64,000 nt of DNA from Arthrobacter globiformis (GTDB taxonomy: Bacteria > Actinomycetota > Actinomycetes > Actinomycetales > Micrococcaceae): the NCBI RefSeq assembly GCF_030815865.1, contig NZ_JAUSXI010000001.1, forward strand, positions 1,860,001-1,924,000. The letters are read 5' to 3'. The notes under the pieces are model-generated. The model was not told the origin of the DNA. It made no database searches and saw only the letters and a list, made by a program, of their open reading frames with translations. Of the stretch, positions 51,426 to 61,342 are shown piece by piece (positions within the stretch are counted from its first letter, which is position 1; the number at the start of each line of letters is the position of its first letter). Position numbers and translations under genes: made by a program.

Positions 51426-51479
51426 ATTTCCTCCTCGGAACCCAAAGAACTCTACCAACATCCTGTGTTGGACATCACA

Positions 51480-51495
51480 GTTACTAGAGACTAAC
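51480..51495 (+). promoter_or_regulatory. TetR operator 1 GTTAC-TAGAGA-CTAAC
   Basis: 16-bp palindrome in the TetR/carboxylase gap. With operator 2, 25 bp away, it fits a pair of TetR dimers. Close to the GTTAA-N6-TTAAC motif I recall for AccR of Streptomyces. Confidence 0.65.
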
Positions 51496-51504
51496 CTAAT
51501 CTCA

Positions 51505-51520
51505 GTTACGAGGCACTAAC
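51505..51520 (+). promoter_or_regulatory. TetR operator 2 GTTAC-GAGGCA-CTAAC
   Basis: Same half-sites and spacing as operator 1, about 50 nt before the carboxylase beta start. Confidence 0.65.
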
Positions 51521-51570
51521 CGAAATGCGGCAGGACTGCCGCCGGATGTGCCCGGGAATGGAAGCGGTCA

Positions 51571-53178
51571 ATGGAGACACTCGCCAGCCGGCTGGACACC
51601 GCCGGCAGCGCATTCGAGGCCAACCGCCTTGCGCAGCGCGCGCTCGCCGATGAGCTGCGGAAACGTCTTGCCACGGCGGCGCTGGGCGGGCCGGAGAAGT
51701 CCCGTGAGCGGCACATGGCGCGGGGCAAGCTGCTACCCCGGGAACGGATTGACAGGCTTCTCGACGACGGCAGCCCCTTCCTTGAGATCGCCCCGCTTGC
51801 TGCGAACGGCATGTACAACGACGATTCGCCCGGCGCCGGCATCATCGCAGGCATCGGACTGGTGCACGGCCGCCACGTGCTGGTGATTTCCAATGACGCC
51901 ACCGTCAAGGGCGGCACCTACTACCCCATGACGGTGAAGAAGCACCTCAGGGCCCAGGAGATCGCCCTCGAGAACCGGCTGCCGTGTATCTACCTCGTGG
52001 ATTCGGGCGGAGCCTTCCTCCCCAAGCAGGACGAAGTCTTTCCGGACCGGGACCATTTCGGCCGGATCTTCTACAACCAGGCCCGGATGTCCGCTGCCGG
52101 GATTCCCCAGATCGCCTCCGTCATGGGCTCCTGCACCGCAGGCGGTGCCTACGTTCCCGCGATGAGCGATGAAACGGTCATCGTCCGCAACCAGGGCACC
52201 ATCTTCCTCGGCGGGCCGCCCCTAGTGAAGGCTGCCATTGGTGAGATCGTCAGCGCGGAAGAGCTAGGCGGCGGCGACGTCCACTCCCGGATCTCCGGCG
52301 TCACGGACCACCTCGCCGAAAATGACGAGCACGCCCTGCAGATCGTCCGCGACATCGTCGCCACGCTGCCCGGGCCCGCCGCGCCCGTGTGGGACGTGGA
52401 CACCGCCGTCGAACCCGCTGCCGACCCCGGCCAGCTATACGGCGCCGTCCCCACGGACGTCAACGCCCAGTACGACGTCCGCGAGGTGATCGCCCGGCTG
52501 GTGGACGGCAGCCGCTTCCATGAGTTCAAGAAGAACTACGGCCCCACCCTGGTGACCGGATTCGCCAAGCTCCACGGGCACCCCGTGGGCATCGTGGCCA
52601 ACAACGGCGTGCTGTTCAGCGAGTCGGCACTCAAGGGCGCCCACTTCATCGAACTGTGCGACCAGCGCGGCATTCCGCTGCTCTTCCTGCAGAACATCTC
52701 CGGCTTCATGGTGGGCAAGGACTACGAGCAGGGCGGCATTGCCAAGAACGGCGCCAAGATGGTCACCGCCGTGGCCACCACGCGCGTGCCCAAGCTGACC
52801 GTGGTGATCGGCGGGTCCTTCGGCGCCGGCAACTACTCGATGTGCGGCCGGGCCTATTCGCCGCGCTTCCTGTGGATGTGGCCCGCCAGCCGGATCTCCG
52901 TCATGGGCGGCAACCAGGCCTCAAGCGTCCTGGCCACCGTCAAACGCGACCAGTACCAGGCAGCAGGGCAGGAGTGGTCCGCAGCGGATGAAGAGGCATT
53001 CAAGGCCCCCATCCGGCAGCAGTACGAGGACCAGGGCAGCCCCTACTACTCCACGGCGCGGCTGTGGGACGACGGCGTGATCGACCCCGCCGACACCCGC
53101 ACCGTGCTGGGCCTGGCCCTCGACGTCGTCTCCCGCGTCCCGCTGCCGGAGACCTCCTTCGGCCTCTTTCGAATGTGA
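51571..53178 (+). CDS. mccB: Acyl-CoA carboxylase beta subunit (methylcrotonyl-CoA type)
   Basis: The carboxyltransferase half of a biotin-dependent carboxylase, most likely 3-methylcrotonyl-CoA carboxylase of leucine degradation. The 535-residue crotonase-fold protein has [28 protein letters not shown] cut near residue 50, [19 protein letters not shown] near 110, and [25 protein letters not shown] near 415, which is characteristic of the MCC beta subgroup rather than propionyl-CoA carboxylase. It starts at ATG 51571 and is followed 7 nt later by the alpha subunit. Confidence 0.92.
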   Translation: METLASRLDTAGSAFEANRLAQRALADELRKRLATAALGGPEKSRERHMARGKLLPRERIDRLLDDGSPFLEIAPLAANGMYNDDSPGAGIIAGIGLVHGRHVLVISNDATVKGGTYYPMTVKKHLRAQEIALENRLPCIYLVDSGGAFLPKQDEVFPDRDHFGRIFYNQARMSAAGIPQIASVMGSCTAGGAYVPAMSDETVIVRNQGTIFLGGPPLVKAAIGEIVSAEELGGGDVHSRISGVTDHLAENDEHALQIVRDIVATLPGPAAPVWDVDTAVEPAADPGQLYGAVPTDVNAQYDVREVIARLVDGSRFHEFKKNYGPTLVTGFAKLHGHPVGIVANNGVLFSESALKGAHFIELCDQRGIPLLFLQNISGFMVGKDYEQGGIAKNGAKMVTAVATTRVPKLTVVIGGSFGAGNYSMCGRAYSPRFLWMWPASRISVMGGNQASSVLATVKRDQYQAAGQEWSAADEEAFKAPIRQQYEDQGSPYYSTARLWDDGVIDPADTRTVLGLALDVVSRVPLPETSFGLFRM

Positions 53179-53185
53179 GCCAACG

Positions 53186-55423
53186 ATGACTACTAGTAGC
53201 GTGTTTCGCACCGTCCTGGTGGCCAACCGCGGTGAGATTGCCTGCCGGGTGATCAGGACCCTGCGCGCCATGGGCATCCGTTCGGTTGCCGTCTACAGCG
53301 ATGCCGACGCCGGTGCCCGCCACGTGCGCGAGGCAGACGCCGCCGTCCGGATCGGCCCCGCCGCGGCCGCCCAGAGCTACCTCAACATCGACGCGATCAT
53401 CAGGGCATGCCAGGACACCGGGGCCCAGGCGGTGCACCCAGGGTATGGATTCCTGAGTGAGAACGCGGACTTCGCCAGGGCACTGGAGGCCGCCGGCATA
53501 GCCTTCATCGGCCCCGGGGTCGAGGCCCTGGATGTCATGGGGGACAAGATCCGCTCGAAGAACCACGTGGCCGGGTATGGCGTTCCGGTGGTCCCGGGCA
53601 TCGCCGAGCCCGGCATGACGGATGAGGATCTCATGACCGCCGCCCCGGCCGTGGGGTTCCCCCTGCTGATCAAGCCGTCGGCGGGCGGCGGCGGCAAGGG
53701 AATGCATGCGGTGGACCGGCCCGAGGACCTGCCGTCCGCCCTGGCAACTGCACGTCGCGTGGCTGCGAGCGCGTTTGGAGACGACACCCTGTTCCTGGAG
53801 CGCCTGGTGACGTCCCCGCGGCACATCGAGGTGCAGGTTCTGGCCGATGCGCACGGCAACGTCATCCACCTGGGGGAGCGCGAGTGCTCCCTGCAACGGC
53901 GGCACCAGAAGGTCATCGAGGAGGCGCCGTCACCCCTGCTGGAATCGCTGGCCGACGGCGAGGCCGTCCGCGCGAAGATCGGCGAGGCCGCGTGCCAGGC
54001 TGCCCGGAGCGTCCACTACATCGGCGCCGGCACGGTGGAGTTCCTCGTTTCCGACGATTCCCCGGACGAGTTCTTCTTCATGGAAATGAATACCCGGCTC
54101 CAGGTGGAACATCCGGTGACGGAGATGGTCACCGGCATCGACCTCGTCGAGTGGCAGGTGCGCATCGCCGCCGGTGAGGTGCTCACCGTCGGACAGGACG
54201 ACGTCGTTCTTAACGGCCACGCCGCGGAGGCCCGCGTCTACGCCGAGACCCCGCACCGAAACTTCCTGCCGTCCTCGGGCGAGGTGGTGCTGCTCGACGA
54301 ACGCGGCGGCCTCTTGACGCCACTGGGCCGGCCGGGTCCCCCAGCGGCTCCCGGCACTGGTCTTCTCCAGACCCGGGACGTGCGCATCGACTCATCGCTG
54401 CTGCCGGGACTGGAAATCTCCAGCGACTACGACCCCATGCTGTCCAAGGTCATCGCCTGGGGAGCCGACCGCAAGGCCGCCCTCGACAAACTGGACGCGG
54501 CGTTGGAGCGGTACACGGTGCTTGGCATCGACACCAACGTGGAGTACCTGCGGCTCCTGATCAATGACGAGGATGTCCGCGCCGGCCGCTTGGACACTAC
54601 GCTGATTGACCGCAAGATGCCGAAACTGGCGTTCCGGGACATCGGCGACACAGAGCTCGCGGCCGCTGCCCTGCGGTGCTGGCTTGGGGAGGCCGGTGCC
54701 AGCGGATCAGGTCCCAGGTCGCCCTGGCACAGCGCCCGGGGCTGGCGTCTCGGGGCTCCCGCGCCGTGGCGGATGAGCTTCGGCCTTCCCGGCGGTGACA
54801 TGGCCACCGTGGCCGTCACGTGGCAGGGCGACGGCGCGGCCGAGACCGGCCACGCCCTGATCCGCGTCGACGACGGCCCGGAGCGGACAGTGCGGGTCCT
54901 CGGACCGGCCAGGGCGGGATTCAATGCTGACGGATCCGACGTACCCGGACTCGACGTCATCGCACTCGAGGTGGAGGACCAGCAGCACACGTTCGCCATC
55001 GGTGTGTCCCGGGAGAACCATTCCGACGGCGACCATCGCCGGAAAGCGCGGCCGCGGCACGTTTACGTGGGCAGCGGCGGCTGGTCCTGCGGGTTCGAAG
55101 TCCTCACCCGGGAGTCGCGCCTGGAACGGGTGCTGGCCGCCGTCGAACGGGAAGAGGGCGCCGCCGATCCGGAGGTCCGGTCACCCATGCCGGGGACCGT
55201 CGTCTCCGTTGCGGTGCACGACCGAGATCCGGTGTCGACGGGACAGGTGCTGCTGTCCGTGGAGGCCATGAAAATGGAACACCAGCTCGTTGCCGAAGTC
55301 TCCGGCACAGTCCATATCACCGTCGCCACCGGTGACCTGGTCAAGGCCGACCAGGTCGTCGCCACTATTCACGCGGCCGGCGCCGCAACACAGGATCCAA
55401 CAGATGAACGTAAGGAGGCCTAG
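53186..55423 (+). CDS. mccA: Acyl-CoA carboxylase alpha subunit (biotin carboxylase and biotin carrier)
   Basis: Carboxylates its own biotin with ATP and bicarbonate. The 745-residue protein has the biotin carboxylase start [22 protein letters not shown], the ATP loop [14 protein letters not shown] near residue 165, [18 protein letters not shown] near 298, a BT-like middle, and the biotinyl domain with Lys696 in EAMKMEHQ. The C-terminus is complete. The fused carrier fits MCC alpha. Next gene after 2 nt. Confidence 0.94.
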   Translation: MTTSSVFRTVLVANRGEIACRVIRTLRAMGIRSVAVYSDADAGARHVREADAAVRIGPAAAAQSYLNIDAIIRACQDTGAQAVHPGYGFLSENADFARALEAAGIAFIGPGVEALDVMGDKIRSKNHVAGYGVPVVPGIAEPGMTDEDLMTAAPAVGFPLLIKPSAGGGGKGMHAVDRPEDLPSALATARRVAASAFGDDTLFLERLVTSPRHIEVQVLADAHGNVIHLGERECSLQRRHQKVIEEAPSPLLESLADGEAVRAKIGEAACQAARSVHYIGAGTVEFLVSDDSPDEFFFMEMNTRLQVEHPVTEMVTGIDLVEWQVRIAAGEVLTVGQDDVVLNGHAAEARVYAETPHRNFLPSSGEVVLLDERGGLLTPLGRPGPPAAPGTGLLQTRDVRIDSSLLPGLEISSDYDPMLSKVIAWGADRKAALDKLDAALERYTVLGIDTNVEYLRLLINDEDVRAGRLDTTLIDRKMPKLAFRDIGDTELAAAALRCWLGEAGASGSGPRSPWHSARGWRLGAPAPWRMSFGLPGGDMATVAVTWQGDGAAETGHALIRVDDGPERTVRVLGPARAGFNADGSDVPGLDVIALEVEDQQHTFAIGVSRENHSDGDHRRKARPRHVYVGSGGWSCGFEVLTRESRLERVLAAVEREEGAADPEVRSPMPGTVVSVAVHDRDPVSTGQVLLSVEAMKMEHQLVAEVSGTVHITVATGDLVKADQVVATIHAAGAATQDPTDERKEA

Positions 55424-55425
55424 CC

Positions 55426-56601
55426 ATGGCCGATTTTGACCTCAGCGAGGAATACCAGGACCTCAGCAAGACCGTCCGCGAATTCGCCGACGAGGTGGTG
55501 GCGCCCGTCTCGGCCAAGCACGACGAGGAGCACAGTTTCCCCTACGAAGTGGTCTCGCAGATGGCGGACATGGGCCTGTTCGGCCTGCCGTTCCCGGAGG
55601 AGTACGGCGGGATGGGCGGCGACTACTTCGCGCTGGCCCTTGCGCTGGAACAGCTGGGGCGGGTGGACCAGTCAGTTGCGATCACGCTGGAGGCAGGGGT
55701 GTCCCTTGGCGCCATGCCCGTCTACCGTTTCGGCACCGAGGCGCAGAAGCAGGAGTGGCTGCCGCTGCTCGCGTCCGGAAAGGCGCTCGCCGGCTTCGGC
55801 CTGACCGAACCGGAGGCCGGCTCGGACGCAGGCGGCACGAAAACCATGGCCCGGCTGGAAGGCAGCGGAGACGCAAAAAACTGGGTCATCAACGGCAACA
55901 AGGAATTCATCACCAACTCGGGAACGGACATCAGCAAGCTGGTGACCGTCACCGCCGTCACGGGCCAGCAGGAGCGCAAGGACGGCAGCATCAGGAAGGA
56001 GATCTCCACCATCCTGGTGCCCACCGACACGCCCGGCTTCAAGGCCGAGAAGGCGTACAACAAGGTGGGCTGGAACGCTTCGGACACCCACCCCCTGACG
56101 CTGCGGGACGTCACCGTTCCAGAGGCGAACCTGCTGGGGGAGCGGGGCCGGGGCTACGCCAACTTCCTTTCCATCCTGGACGAAGGCAGGATCGCCATCG
56201 CCGCCCTGGCCACAGGCGCTGCGCAGGGCTGCGTGGATCTTTCGGTCCGTTACGCCAAGGATCGCAGCGCGTTCGGGACCAATATCGGCAAGCACCAGGC
56301 CATTGCGTTCAAGATCGCCCGCATGCAGGCGCGCGCCCATACGGCCCGTCTTGCTTACTACGATGCGGCCGCCCGGATGCTCGCCGGCAAGCCGTTCAAG
56401 ACCCAGGCGGCCATAGCTAAGATGGTCGCAGGCGAGGCGGCCATGGACAACGCGCGGGATGCCACCCAGGTATTCGGCGGCTATGGCTTCATCAACGAGT
56501 TCACCGTGGCGCGCCACTACCGGGACTCCAAGATCCTGGAGGTCGGGGAGGGCACCACGGAGGTCCAGCTGATGCTGATCGCCCGGGAACTGGGGCTGTA
56601 A
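55426..56601 (+). CDS. Acyl-CoA dehydrogenase of the leucine operon
   Basis: A 391-residue FAD enzyme that should oxidise isovaleryl- or other branched acyl-CoA. FGLTEPEAGSDAGGT and the IITNSGTDISK-like region are family marks, with RSAFGTNIGKHQAIAFKIA near 284. The catalytic Glu is at 375 (VGEGTTEV), the usual ACAD position. True isovaleryl-CoA dehydrogenases use an earlier Glu, so this resembles the broad AcdH type. AAGGAGG at 55414 ends the previous gene and serves as its ribosome-binding site. Confidence 0.9.
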   Translation: MADFDLSEEYQDLSKTVREFADEVVAPVSAKHDEEHSFPYEVVSQMADMGLFGLPFPEEYGGMGGDYFALALALEQLGRVDQSVAITLEAGVSLGAMPVYRFGTEAQKQEWLPLLASGKALAGFGLTEPEAGSDAGGTKTMARLEGSGDAKNWVINGNKEFITNSGTDISKLVTVTAVTGQQERKDGSIRKEISTILVPTDTPGFKAEKAYNKVGWNASDTHPLTLRDVTVPEANLLGERGRGYANFLSILDEGRIAIAALATGAAQGCVDLSVRYAKDRSAFGTNIGKHQAIAFKIARMQARAHTARLAYYDAAARMLAGKPFKTQAAIAKMVAGEAAMDNARDATQVFGGYGFINEFTVARHYRDSKILEVGEGTTEVQLMLIARELGL

Positions 56602-56656
56602 CAGGCCCGGTGGCCGTGTCTGTCGAAAGTCTGTGGAGACGCCGAAAGGATCAACG

Positions 56657-57448
56657 ATGATTGACAAGGTTGTTGCCAGCGCTGACGAAGCGGTCGCCGA
56701 CATATCCGACGGCGCGTCGCTCGCCGTCGGGGGTTTTGGCCTGTGCGGGATCCCGGTGGCGCTGATAGACGCCCTCCATCGCCGTGGCACCACGGACCTG
56801 GAGACTGTCAGCAACAACTGCGGCGTGGACGACTGGGGCCTGGGGATCCTCCTCCGGGACGGCAGGATCCGCCGGACTGTCAGCTCGTACGTAGGGGAGA
56901 ACAAGGAGTTCGCCCGGCAGTATCTCGCCGGCGAACTGGAGGTGGTCCTGACCCCGCAGGGCACCCTGGCGGAGAAGCTGCGCGCCGGCGGCGCCGGCAT
57001 CCCCGCTTTTTACACCAAGGCGGGCGTGGGGACCCAGGTGTCCGACGGCGGTCTGCCGCAGAAATACGACGCCGACGGCGGCATCGCCATCGCATCCCCG
57101 GCGAAGGAAGTTCGGACCTTCGATGGCGTCGACTACGTTTTGGAGGAGTCGCTCACCCCCGACTTCGGCCTGGTCCACGCCTGGAAGGGCGACCGCCACG
57201 GGAACCTCGTCTTCCACGCCACGGCCATGAACTTCAACCCCCTTTGCGCCATGGCGGGAAAGATCACCATCGCGGAGGTGGAGGAACTCGTGGAGCCGGG
57301 GGAGTTGGACCCCGAACACGTCCACCTGCCGGGCATCTTCGTCCAGCGGGTGGTGGTGGTGCCCGAGTCCGAGAAGCGCATTGAGAAGCGGACGGTCGCA
57401 TTGTCTGCGGCGGGAACCGCCGGCATCACCGAACAGGCAGGAGCGTAG
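56657..57448 (+). CDS. scoA: 3-oxoacid CoA-transferase subunit A
   Basis: With subunit B it moves CoA between succinyl-CoA and acetoacetate, the end product of leucine breakdown. The 263-residue protein has [16 protein letters not shown] (CoA-transferase signature 1) near residue 25, [14 protein letters not shown], and [15 protein letters not shown] near 115. GAAAGGA precedes ATG 56657. Adjacent subunit B starts 2 nt after the stop. Confidence 0.93.
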   Translation: MIDKVVASADEAVADISDGASLAVGGFGLCGIPVALIDALHRRGTTDLETVSNNCGVDDWGLGILLRDGRIRRTVSSYVGENKEFARQYLAGELEVVLTPQGTLAEKLRAGGAGIPAFYTKAGVGTQVSDGGLPQKYDADGGIAIASPAKEVRTFDGVDYVLEESLTPDFGLVHAWKGDRHGNLVFHATAMNFNPLCAMAGKITIAEVEELVEPGELDPEHVHLPGIFVQRVVVVPESEKRIEKRTVALSAAGTAGITEQAGA

Positions 57449-57450
57449 CC

Positions 57451-58191
57451 ATGGACCTGAACAGCGCGATGGGGCAGCCGCCCCGCCCCGAGGCCGTCCG
57501 TCCCGAGTACCGCCGGGCTGCTTCCTCACACCCCGAGGGCAAAGGCTGGACCCGCAATGAGCTCGCCGCCCGGGTGGCCCAGGAGCTGAGCAACGGCCAG
57601 TACGTGAACCTCGGCATCGGCATGCCCACCCTGATCCCCAACTACATCCCGGCCGGCGTTGAAGTGGTCCTGCATTCCGAGAACGGCATCCTCGGCGTCG
57701 GGCCCTACCCCGGCGAGGACGAGGTGGATCCGGACCTCATCAACGCCGGCAAGGAAACTGTCACCGTCAACAAGGGCGCCGCGTTCTTCGACTCCGCGCA
57801 GTCCTTCGGCATGATCCGCGGCGGGCACGTGGACGTGGCCGTGCTTGGCGCCATGGAGGTGGCCGCGAACGGGGACCTCGCCAACTGGATGATCCCCGGA
57901 AAGATGGTCAAGGGGATGGGTGGGGCCATGGACCTGGTCTTCGGAGCCAAGAAAGTGATCGTGATGATGGAGCACGTGGACCGCAGCGGGAAACCGAAGA
58001 TCGTGGATCGCTGTTCGCTGCCCCTGACGGGCAAGGCGTGCGTGGACCGCATCATCACCGACCTTGCCGTCCTCGATGTCACGCCCGACGGCCTGATCCT
58101 GCGCGAGCTCGCCCCCAACGTATCGGTGGAGGATGTTGCCGCGGCCACCGGGGCGGACCTGTTCGAGGAAGACCAGGAACTCACCGTATGA
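57451..58191 (+). CDS. scoB: 3-oxoacid CoA-transferase subunit B
   Basis: A 246-residue CoA-transferase beta subunit. [16 protein letters not shown] and the catalytic Glu in [14 protein letters not shown] (near residue 75) are diagnostic, with [19 protein letters not shown] near 127. The N-terminus (first 30 residues) is an extra Pro/Arg-rich extension. The ATGA at its end overlaps the MaoC start. Confidence 0.93.
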   Translation: MDLNSAMGQPPRPEAVRPEYRRAASSHPEGKGWTRNELAARVAQELSNGQYVNLGIGMPTLIPNYIPAGVEVVLHSENGILGVGPYPGEDEVDPDLINAGKETVTVNKGAAFFDSAQSFGMIRGGHVDVAVLGAMEVAANGDLANWMIPGKMVKGMGGAMDLVFGAKKVIVMMEHVDRSGKPKIVDRCSLPLTGKACVDRIITDLAVLDVTPDGLILRELAPNVSVEDVAAATGADLFEEDQELTV

Positions 58192-58715
58192 GCGCGGTTT
58201 CGACAGGCTCAACCACCGGCGGTGCCCGGGTCGTCGAGCAGCGCGGACTCTACTTCGAGGAACTCGAGGAGGACGTCGTTTACGCCCACCGCCCCGGGCG
58301 GACCGTCACGGAGACGGACAACGTGCTGTTCACCACCATGACCATGAACACGCAGGGGCTGCACCTGGACGCGGCCTGGAGCGCGGGCCAGCCCTTCGGC
58401 CAGCGGCTGGTGAACTCCATGTTCACGCTGGCGACGGTGGTAGGGCAGTCCGTCGGCCAGCTGACCCAGGGCACCATCATTGCGCAGCTGGGGCTGACGG
58501 ACGTCTCCTTCCCGCACCCGCTCTACCACGGTGACACGCTCTACACGGACACCGTCATCACCGGCAAGCGGCTGTCCGGGTCAAGGCCGGGGCAGGGCGT
58601 CGTCACCATGCAGCACACCGGCCGCAACCAAGACGGAACGGTGGTGGCGCTGGCCACGCGGAGCTGCCTGATGTGGACGCGCGAGGCACATATAGAGGCG
58701 CAGCGGGGCAAATAA
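58188..58715 (+). CDS. MaoC-family (hotdog-fold) dehydratase
   Basis: A 175-residue hot-dog protein. It has [42 protein letters not shown], broken across two strands, and [22 protein letters not shown] near residue 103. This matches MaoC-like enoyl-CoA hydratases, sometimes called mesaconyl-CoA hydratase-like. Its role here may be hydration of a branched enoyl-CoA such as 3-methylglutaconyl-CoA. The first 12 codons are a dispersed repeat (58196-58217), so the protein N-terminus is unusual. Confidence 0.85.
   Translation: MSAVSTGSTTGGARVVEQRGLYFEELEEDVVYAHRPGRTVTETDNVLFTTMTMNTQGLHLDAAWSAGQPFGQRLVNSMFTLATVVGQSVGQLTQGTIIAQLGLTDVSFPHPLYHGDTLYTDTVITGKRLSGSRPGQGVVTMQHTGRNQDGTVVALATRSCLMWTREAHIEAQRGK
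58196..58217 (+). repeat. Dispersed palindromic repeat GGTTTCGACAGGCTCAACCACC
   Basis: GGTTTCGACAGGCTCAACC matches the reverse complement of 49700-49718 in the E2 linker. I recall this element as common in Micrococcaceae genomes; it was not searched. It codes residues 4-10 of the MaoC protein. Confidence 0.75.
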
Positions 58716-58730
58716 TCGGACAATGACTGT

Positions 58731-59562
58731 ATGACTTTTGTGATGGGCCCTGCCCTGCTTTTCTGCCCTGCCGACCGCCCCGAACGCTTCCAAAAGGCCG
58801 CCGAGCGCGCCGACGCCGTCATCCTGGATCTTGAGGATGCCGTGGCGGCGCCGGACAAGCAGCGGGCCCGGGGCGCCATCCTCGCCCAGCTCGGGGGCTC
58901 CGGCGACGGGCCGGAACTCGACCCCAGCCGGACCATCATCAGGATCAACCCGGCCGGCACTGAGGACTTCGAGAAGGACCTGCACTGCCTGGCGCACACG
59001 CCCTACCGCAGCGTCATGCTCGCCAAGGCAGAGAGCGCGAGCCAGCTCCGGGCCCTGCCGGACTTCCACGTGATTGCCCTGTGCGAGACGGCCGCGGGCG
59101 TAGTCCACGCCCCCGCCATTGCCGCCGAACCCAATGTGGTGGCCATGATGTGGGGAGCGGAGGACCTTCTCGCCTCCCTTGGCGGCACCTCCAGCAGGAA
59201 CGACGACGGCGGCTACCGCGCTGTTGCCCTGCACGCCCGCTCCGCTGTCCTCCTGGCAGCGGGCGCAGCCGGCAAGCAGGCCGTGGACGCGGTCTACGTG
59301 AACATCCCCGACCTTGACGGGCTCGCCGCGGAGGCCCGGGACGCCGCTGCCTCCGGGTTCGGCTCCAAGGCCTGCATCCACCCCAGCCAGGTGGCCGCCG
59401 TCCGGGCCGCCTACGCACCCTCGGGCGAGGACGTGGCCGCTGCCACGCACCTGCTGGAGGCCGCAAAGGAAGCCGGGACCGGCGTGTTCCAGTACCAGGG
59501 CCCGGATGATCGACGGCCCCATCCTCCGGCACGCGGAGTCGGTGCTCCGCAGGGCCCGGTAG
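58731..59562 (+). CDS. HpcH/HpaI-type CoA ester lyase, 3' frameshift
   Basis: A CitE-like lyase of about 276 residues if repaired. FCPADRPERFQKAAERADAVILDLEDAV and the metal Glu/Asp in MMWGAEDLLASLGG near residue 140, with SKACIHPSQVAAVRAAY near 215, are family marks; it probably cleaves or hydrolyses a malyl-type CoA thioester. The zero-frame diverges after QYQG at about 59500 and runs 75 residues further. One base fewer in the CCC at 59501-59503 restores the expected end RMIDGPILRHAESVLRRAR and a TAG at 59562. Could be a sequencing error or a real 3' frameshift. Confidence 0.8.
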
Positions 59563-59614
59563 GTTCCACAGCGCCCGGTAGCCCGCCGTCGTCCTCGTTA
59601 TATTCCGGACGCCA

Positions 59615-61069
59615 TCATTTCCGTGCCCGCAGGGAGATGGGCGGGATCGCCTCGTACAGCGGTGTCCGGACCCAGCGCTGGCCTGTCTCCCGGAACTCCG
59701 CCCGGGTGGCGAAGCGGTATAGGTAGGTGCGTGCGCGCACCCAGCGGGGGCGTTCGCCGCCGAACGGGTCATGGCGCAGCAGCCGCAGCATCGCTGCGTC
59801 TGCCTCGAGCAGCTTGCCCAGGAAGGCGTAGAACCATTCCTCGTGGACGGTGCGCAGGGGCAGGAACCACATGAGCCAGTCCAGCCGCAGATGGTAGGGC
59901 GCCCACTGTCGGGGCAGCCTGTGCACCTCGCCCGGTTTTCCCTTGAAACCGTACTCGCGCCAGTCGGCCGCCTCGTCCGGATCCTCGTCCAGGGTGCCCT
60001 CCACCGCCACCTCGATGCGCTGCTTGGTCACCGTGCCGAACGCGCCGTAGGTGTTCACCAGCTGCCAGCGGTTGAAGCTGGCGTTCATCAGCTGGTACTC
60101 GGAGAACAGGTTGCGGATGGGCCAGTAGCTGAGGACCACCAGGAGCAGGGACACGGCCAGCGTGATGAGGAGCCACCACAGCGGCGTCTCCCCGGTGGTG
60201 TGCCATTCCAGCGGAATGAATGGCAGTACCGCGTGCGCCACGGGATCGCTGACGCCGGCGAAGGCGAGCACGATCGCAATCCAGTTCAGCCAGGCGAAAT
60301 TGCCGCTGGCCACCAGCCACAGCTGGGTGAAGATGACGATGCCCGCCGCAATGCTGCCCAGCGGCTGCGGCGCGAAGAGGAAGAACGGCACCACCAGCTG
60401 GGCGAAGTGGTTCCCCACCACCTCCAGCCGGTGGAAGGGCTTCGGCAGCAGATGCGCCTGCCGGCTTAGGGGGCCGGGCATCGGCTGCGTCTCGTGGTGG
60501 TAGTACAGGGCGGTGAGGTCGCGCCACTCCCGGCCGCCGCGGATCTTGATCATGCCGGCACCGAATTCCAGCCGGAACACCAGCCAGGCCACGAGGATGA
60601 GGATGGTCCTGGGCGGATGGGTCTGGTCCGATCCGAGGAAGGCCACTGTGAAGCCGGCCTCCAGGAGCAGCATCTCCCAGCCGAACCCGTAAAACGTCTG
60701 GCCCACGTTGACCACCGACATGTACAGCAGCCACAAGGCCAGGAAAGCGATCAGCGGCAGCCAGGGCGGGCCGAGCTGGGGGAGGCCGAGGACCAGGACG
60801 CCGGAGATGACCAGCCCCACGATACATACGGCCCGGAACAGCCGGTCCGAGTAGCGCCAGCGGAACAGCGTGGGCCTGCGCATCCGGCTGAAGGCCTTCA
60901 GGTAATCCGGTACAGGAAGGAGTCCGCGCTCGCCGAGGAGCGCGGGGAACTGGTTGAGGGAGGAGAGGAACGCGACGAAATAGAGTGCGGCGACGCCGCG
61001 CTGCAGCACCTGCCGGGCGAATTCATAGTCCGGCGCATCGAACCACGCGGCCCAGTCCACGGGCACCAC
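59615..61069 (-). CDS. Lipase maturation factor family protein
   Basis: A 484-residue multi-pass membrane protein matching the LMF1 family. It has about nine TM helices (VAALYFVAFLSSLNQFPALLGERGLLP, LWLLYMSVVNVGQTFYGFGWEMLLLEAGF), the conserved FGAGMIKIRGGREWRDLTAL, and NTYGAFGTVTKQRIEVAVEGT with LRLDWLMWFLPL near 395. In animals the family matures lipases in the ER; bacterial roles are unknown. GTG 61069 was chosen at the family start; the longer frame is implausible. No partner is visible. Confidence 0.85.
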   Translation of the reverse strand: MVPVDWAAWFDAPDYEFARQVLQRGVAALYFVAFLSSLNQFPALLGERGLLPVPDYLKAFSRMRRPTLFRWRYSDRLFRAVCIVGLVISGVLVLGLPQLGPPWLPLIAFLALWLLYMSVVNVGQTFYGFGWEMLLLEAGFTVAFLGSDQTHPPRTILILVAWLVFRLEFGAGMIKIRGGREWRDLTALYYHHETQPMPGPLSRQAHLLPKPFHRLEVVGNHFAQLVVPFFLFAPQPLGSIAAGIVIFTQLWLVASGNFAWLNWIAIVLAFAGVSDPVAHAVLPFIPLEWHTTGETPLWWLLITLAVSLLLVVLSYWPIRNLFSEYQLMNASFNRWQLVNTYGAFGTVTKQRIEVAVEGTLDEDPDEAADWREYGFKGKPGEVHRLPRQWAPYHLRLDWLMWFLPLRTVHEEWFYAFLGKLLEADAAMLRLLRHDPFGGERPRWVRARTYLYRFATRAEFRETGQRWVRTPLYEAIPPISLRARK

Positions 61070-61283
61070 GTTACCCCGGCCCGGATGCGCGTCAAGGTGT
61101 GTGCTCGTCCAGGCGGGAGCCAATGGAGGTAGGGCGCCACTTCGTTGTGCGCAAATCAGACAAGGACAAGGGCCAGCCATCAGTCCACGACGCGAAGCGG
61201 GGGAGTGACGGGGGCTAGGCATGTAGGAAGTCAGCATCGGCGCGGACGTCTTCGGTGGCTGGTGCGGCGGTTAATTGTGAGGC

Positions 61284-61330
61284 TTGACACGTGTTAGGCC
61301 GGCCATCTACAGTTCCTAACACGTGTTAGG
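61284..61330 (+). promoter_or_regulatory. Sigma-70 promoter with two LacI-type operators
   Basis: -35 TTGACA (61284-61289), 18-nt spacer, -10 TACAGT (61308-61313). Operator 1 ACACGTGT (61287-61294) overlaps the -35. Operator 2, CCTAACACGTGTTAGG (61315-61330), is a perfect 16-bp palindrome over the start point. The centres are 32 bp apart, three helical turns. Confidence 0.85.
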
Positions 61331-61342
61331 AAGGAAAATGAC

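Noticed and set aside
61070..61237. 56-codon N-terminal extension of the lipase maturation factor protein
   Set aside because: Pro/Arg-rich sequence with no homology and no membrane segment; the family starts at about 61069.
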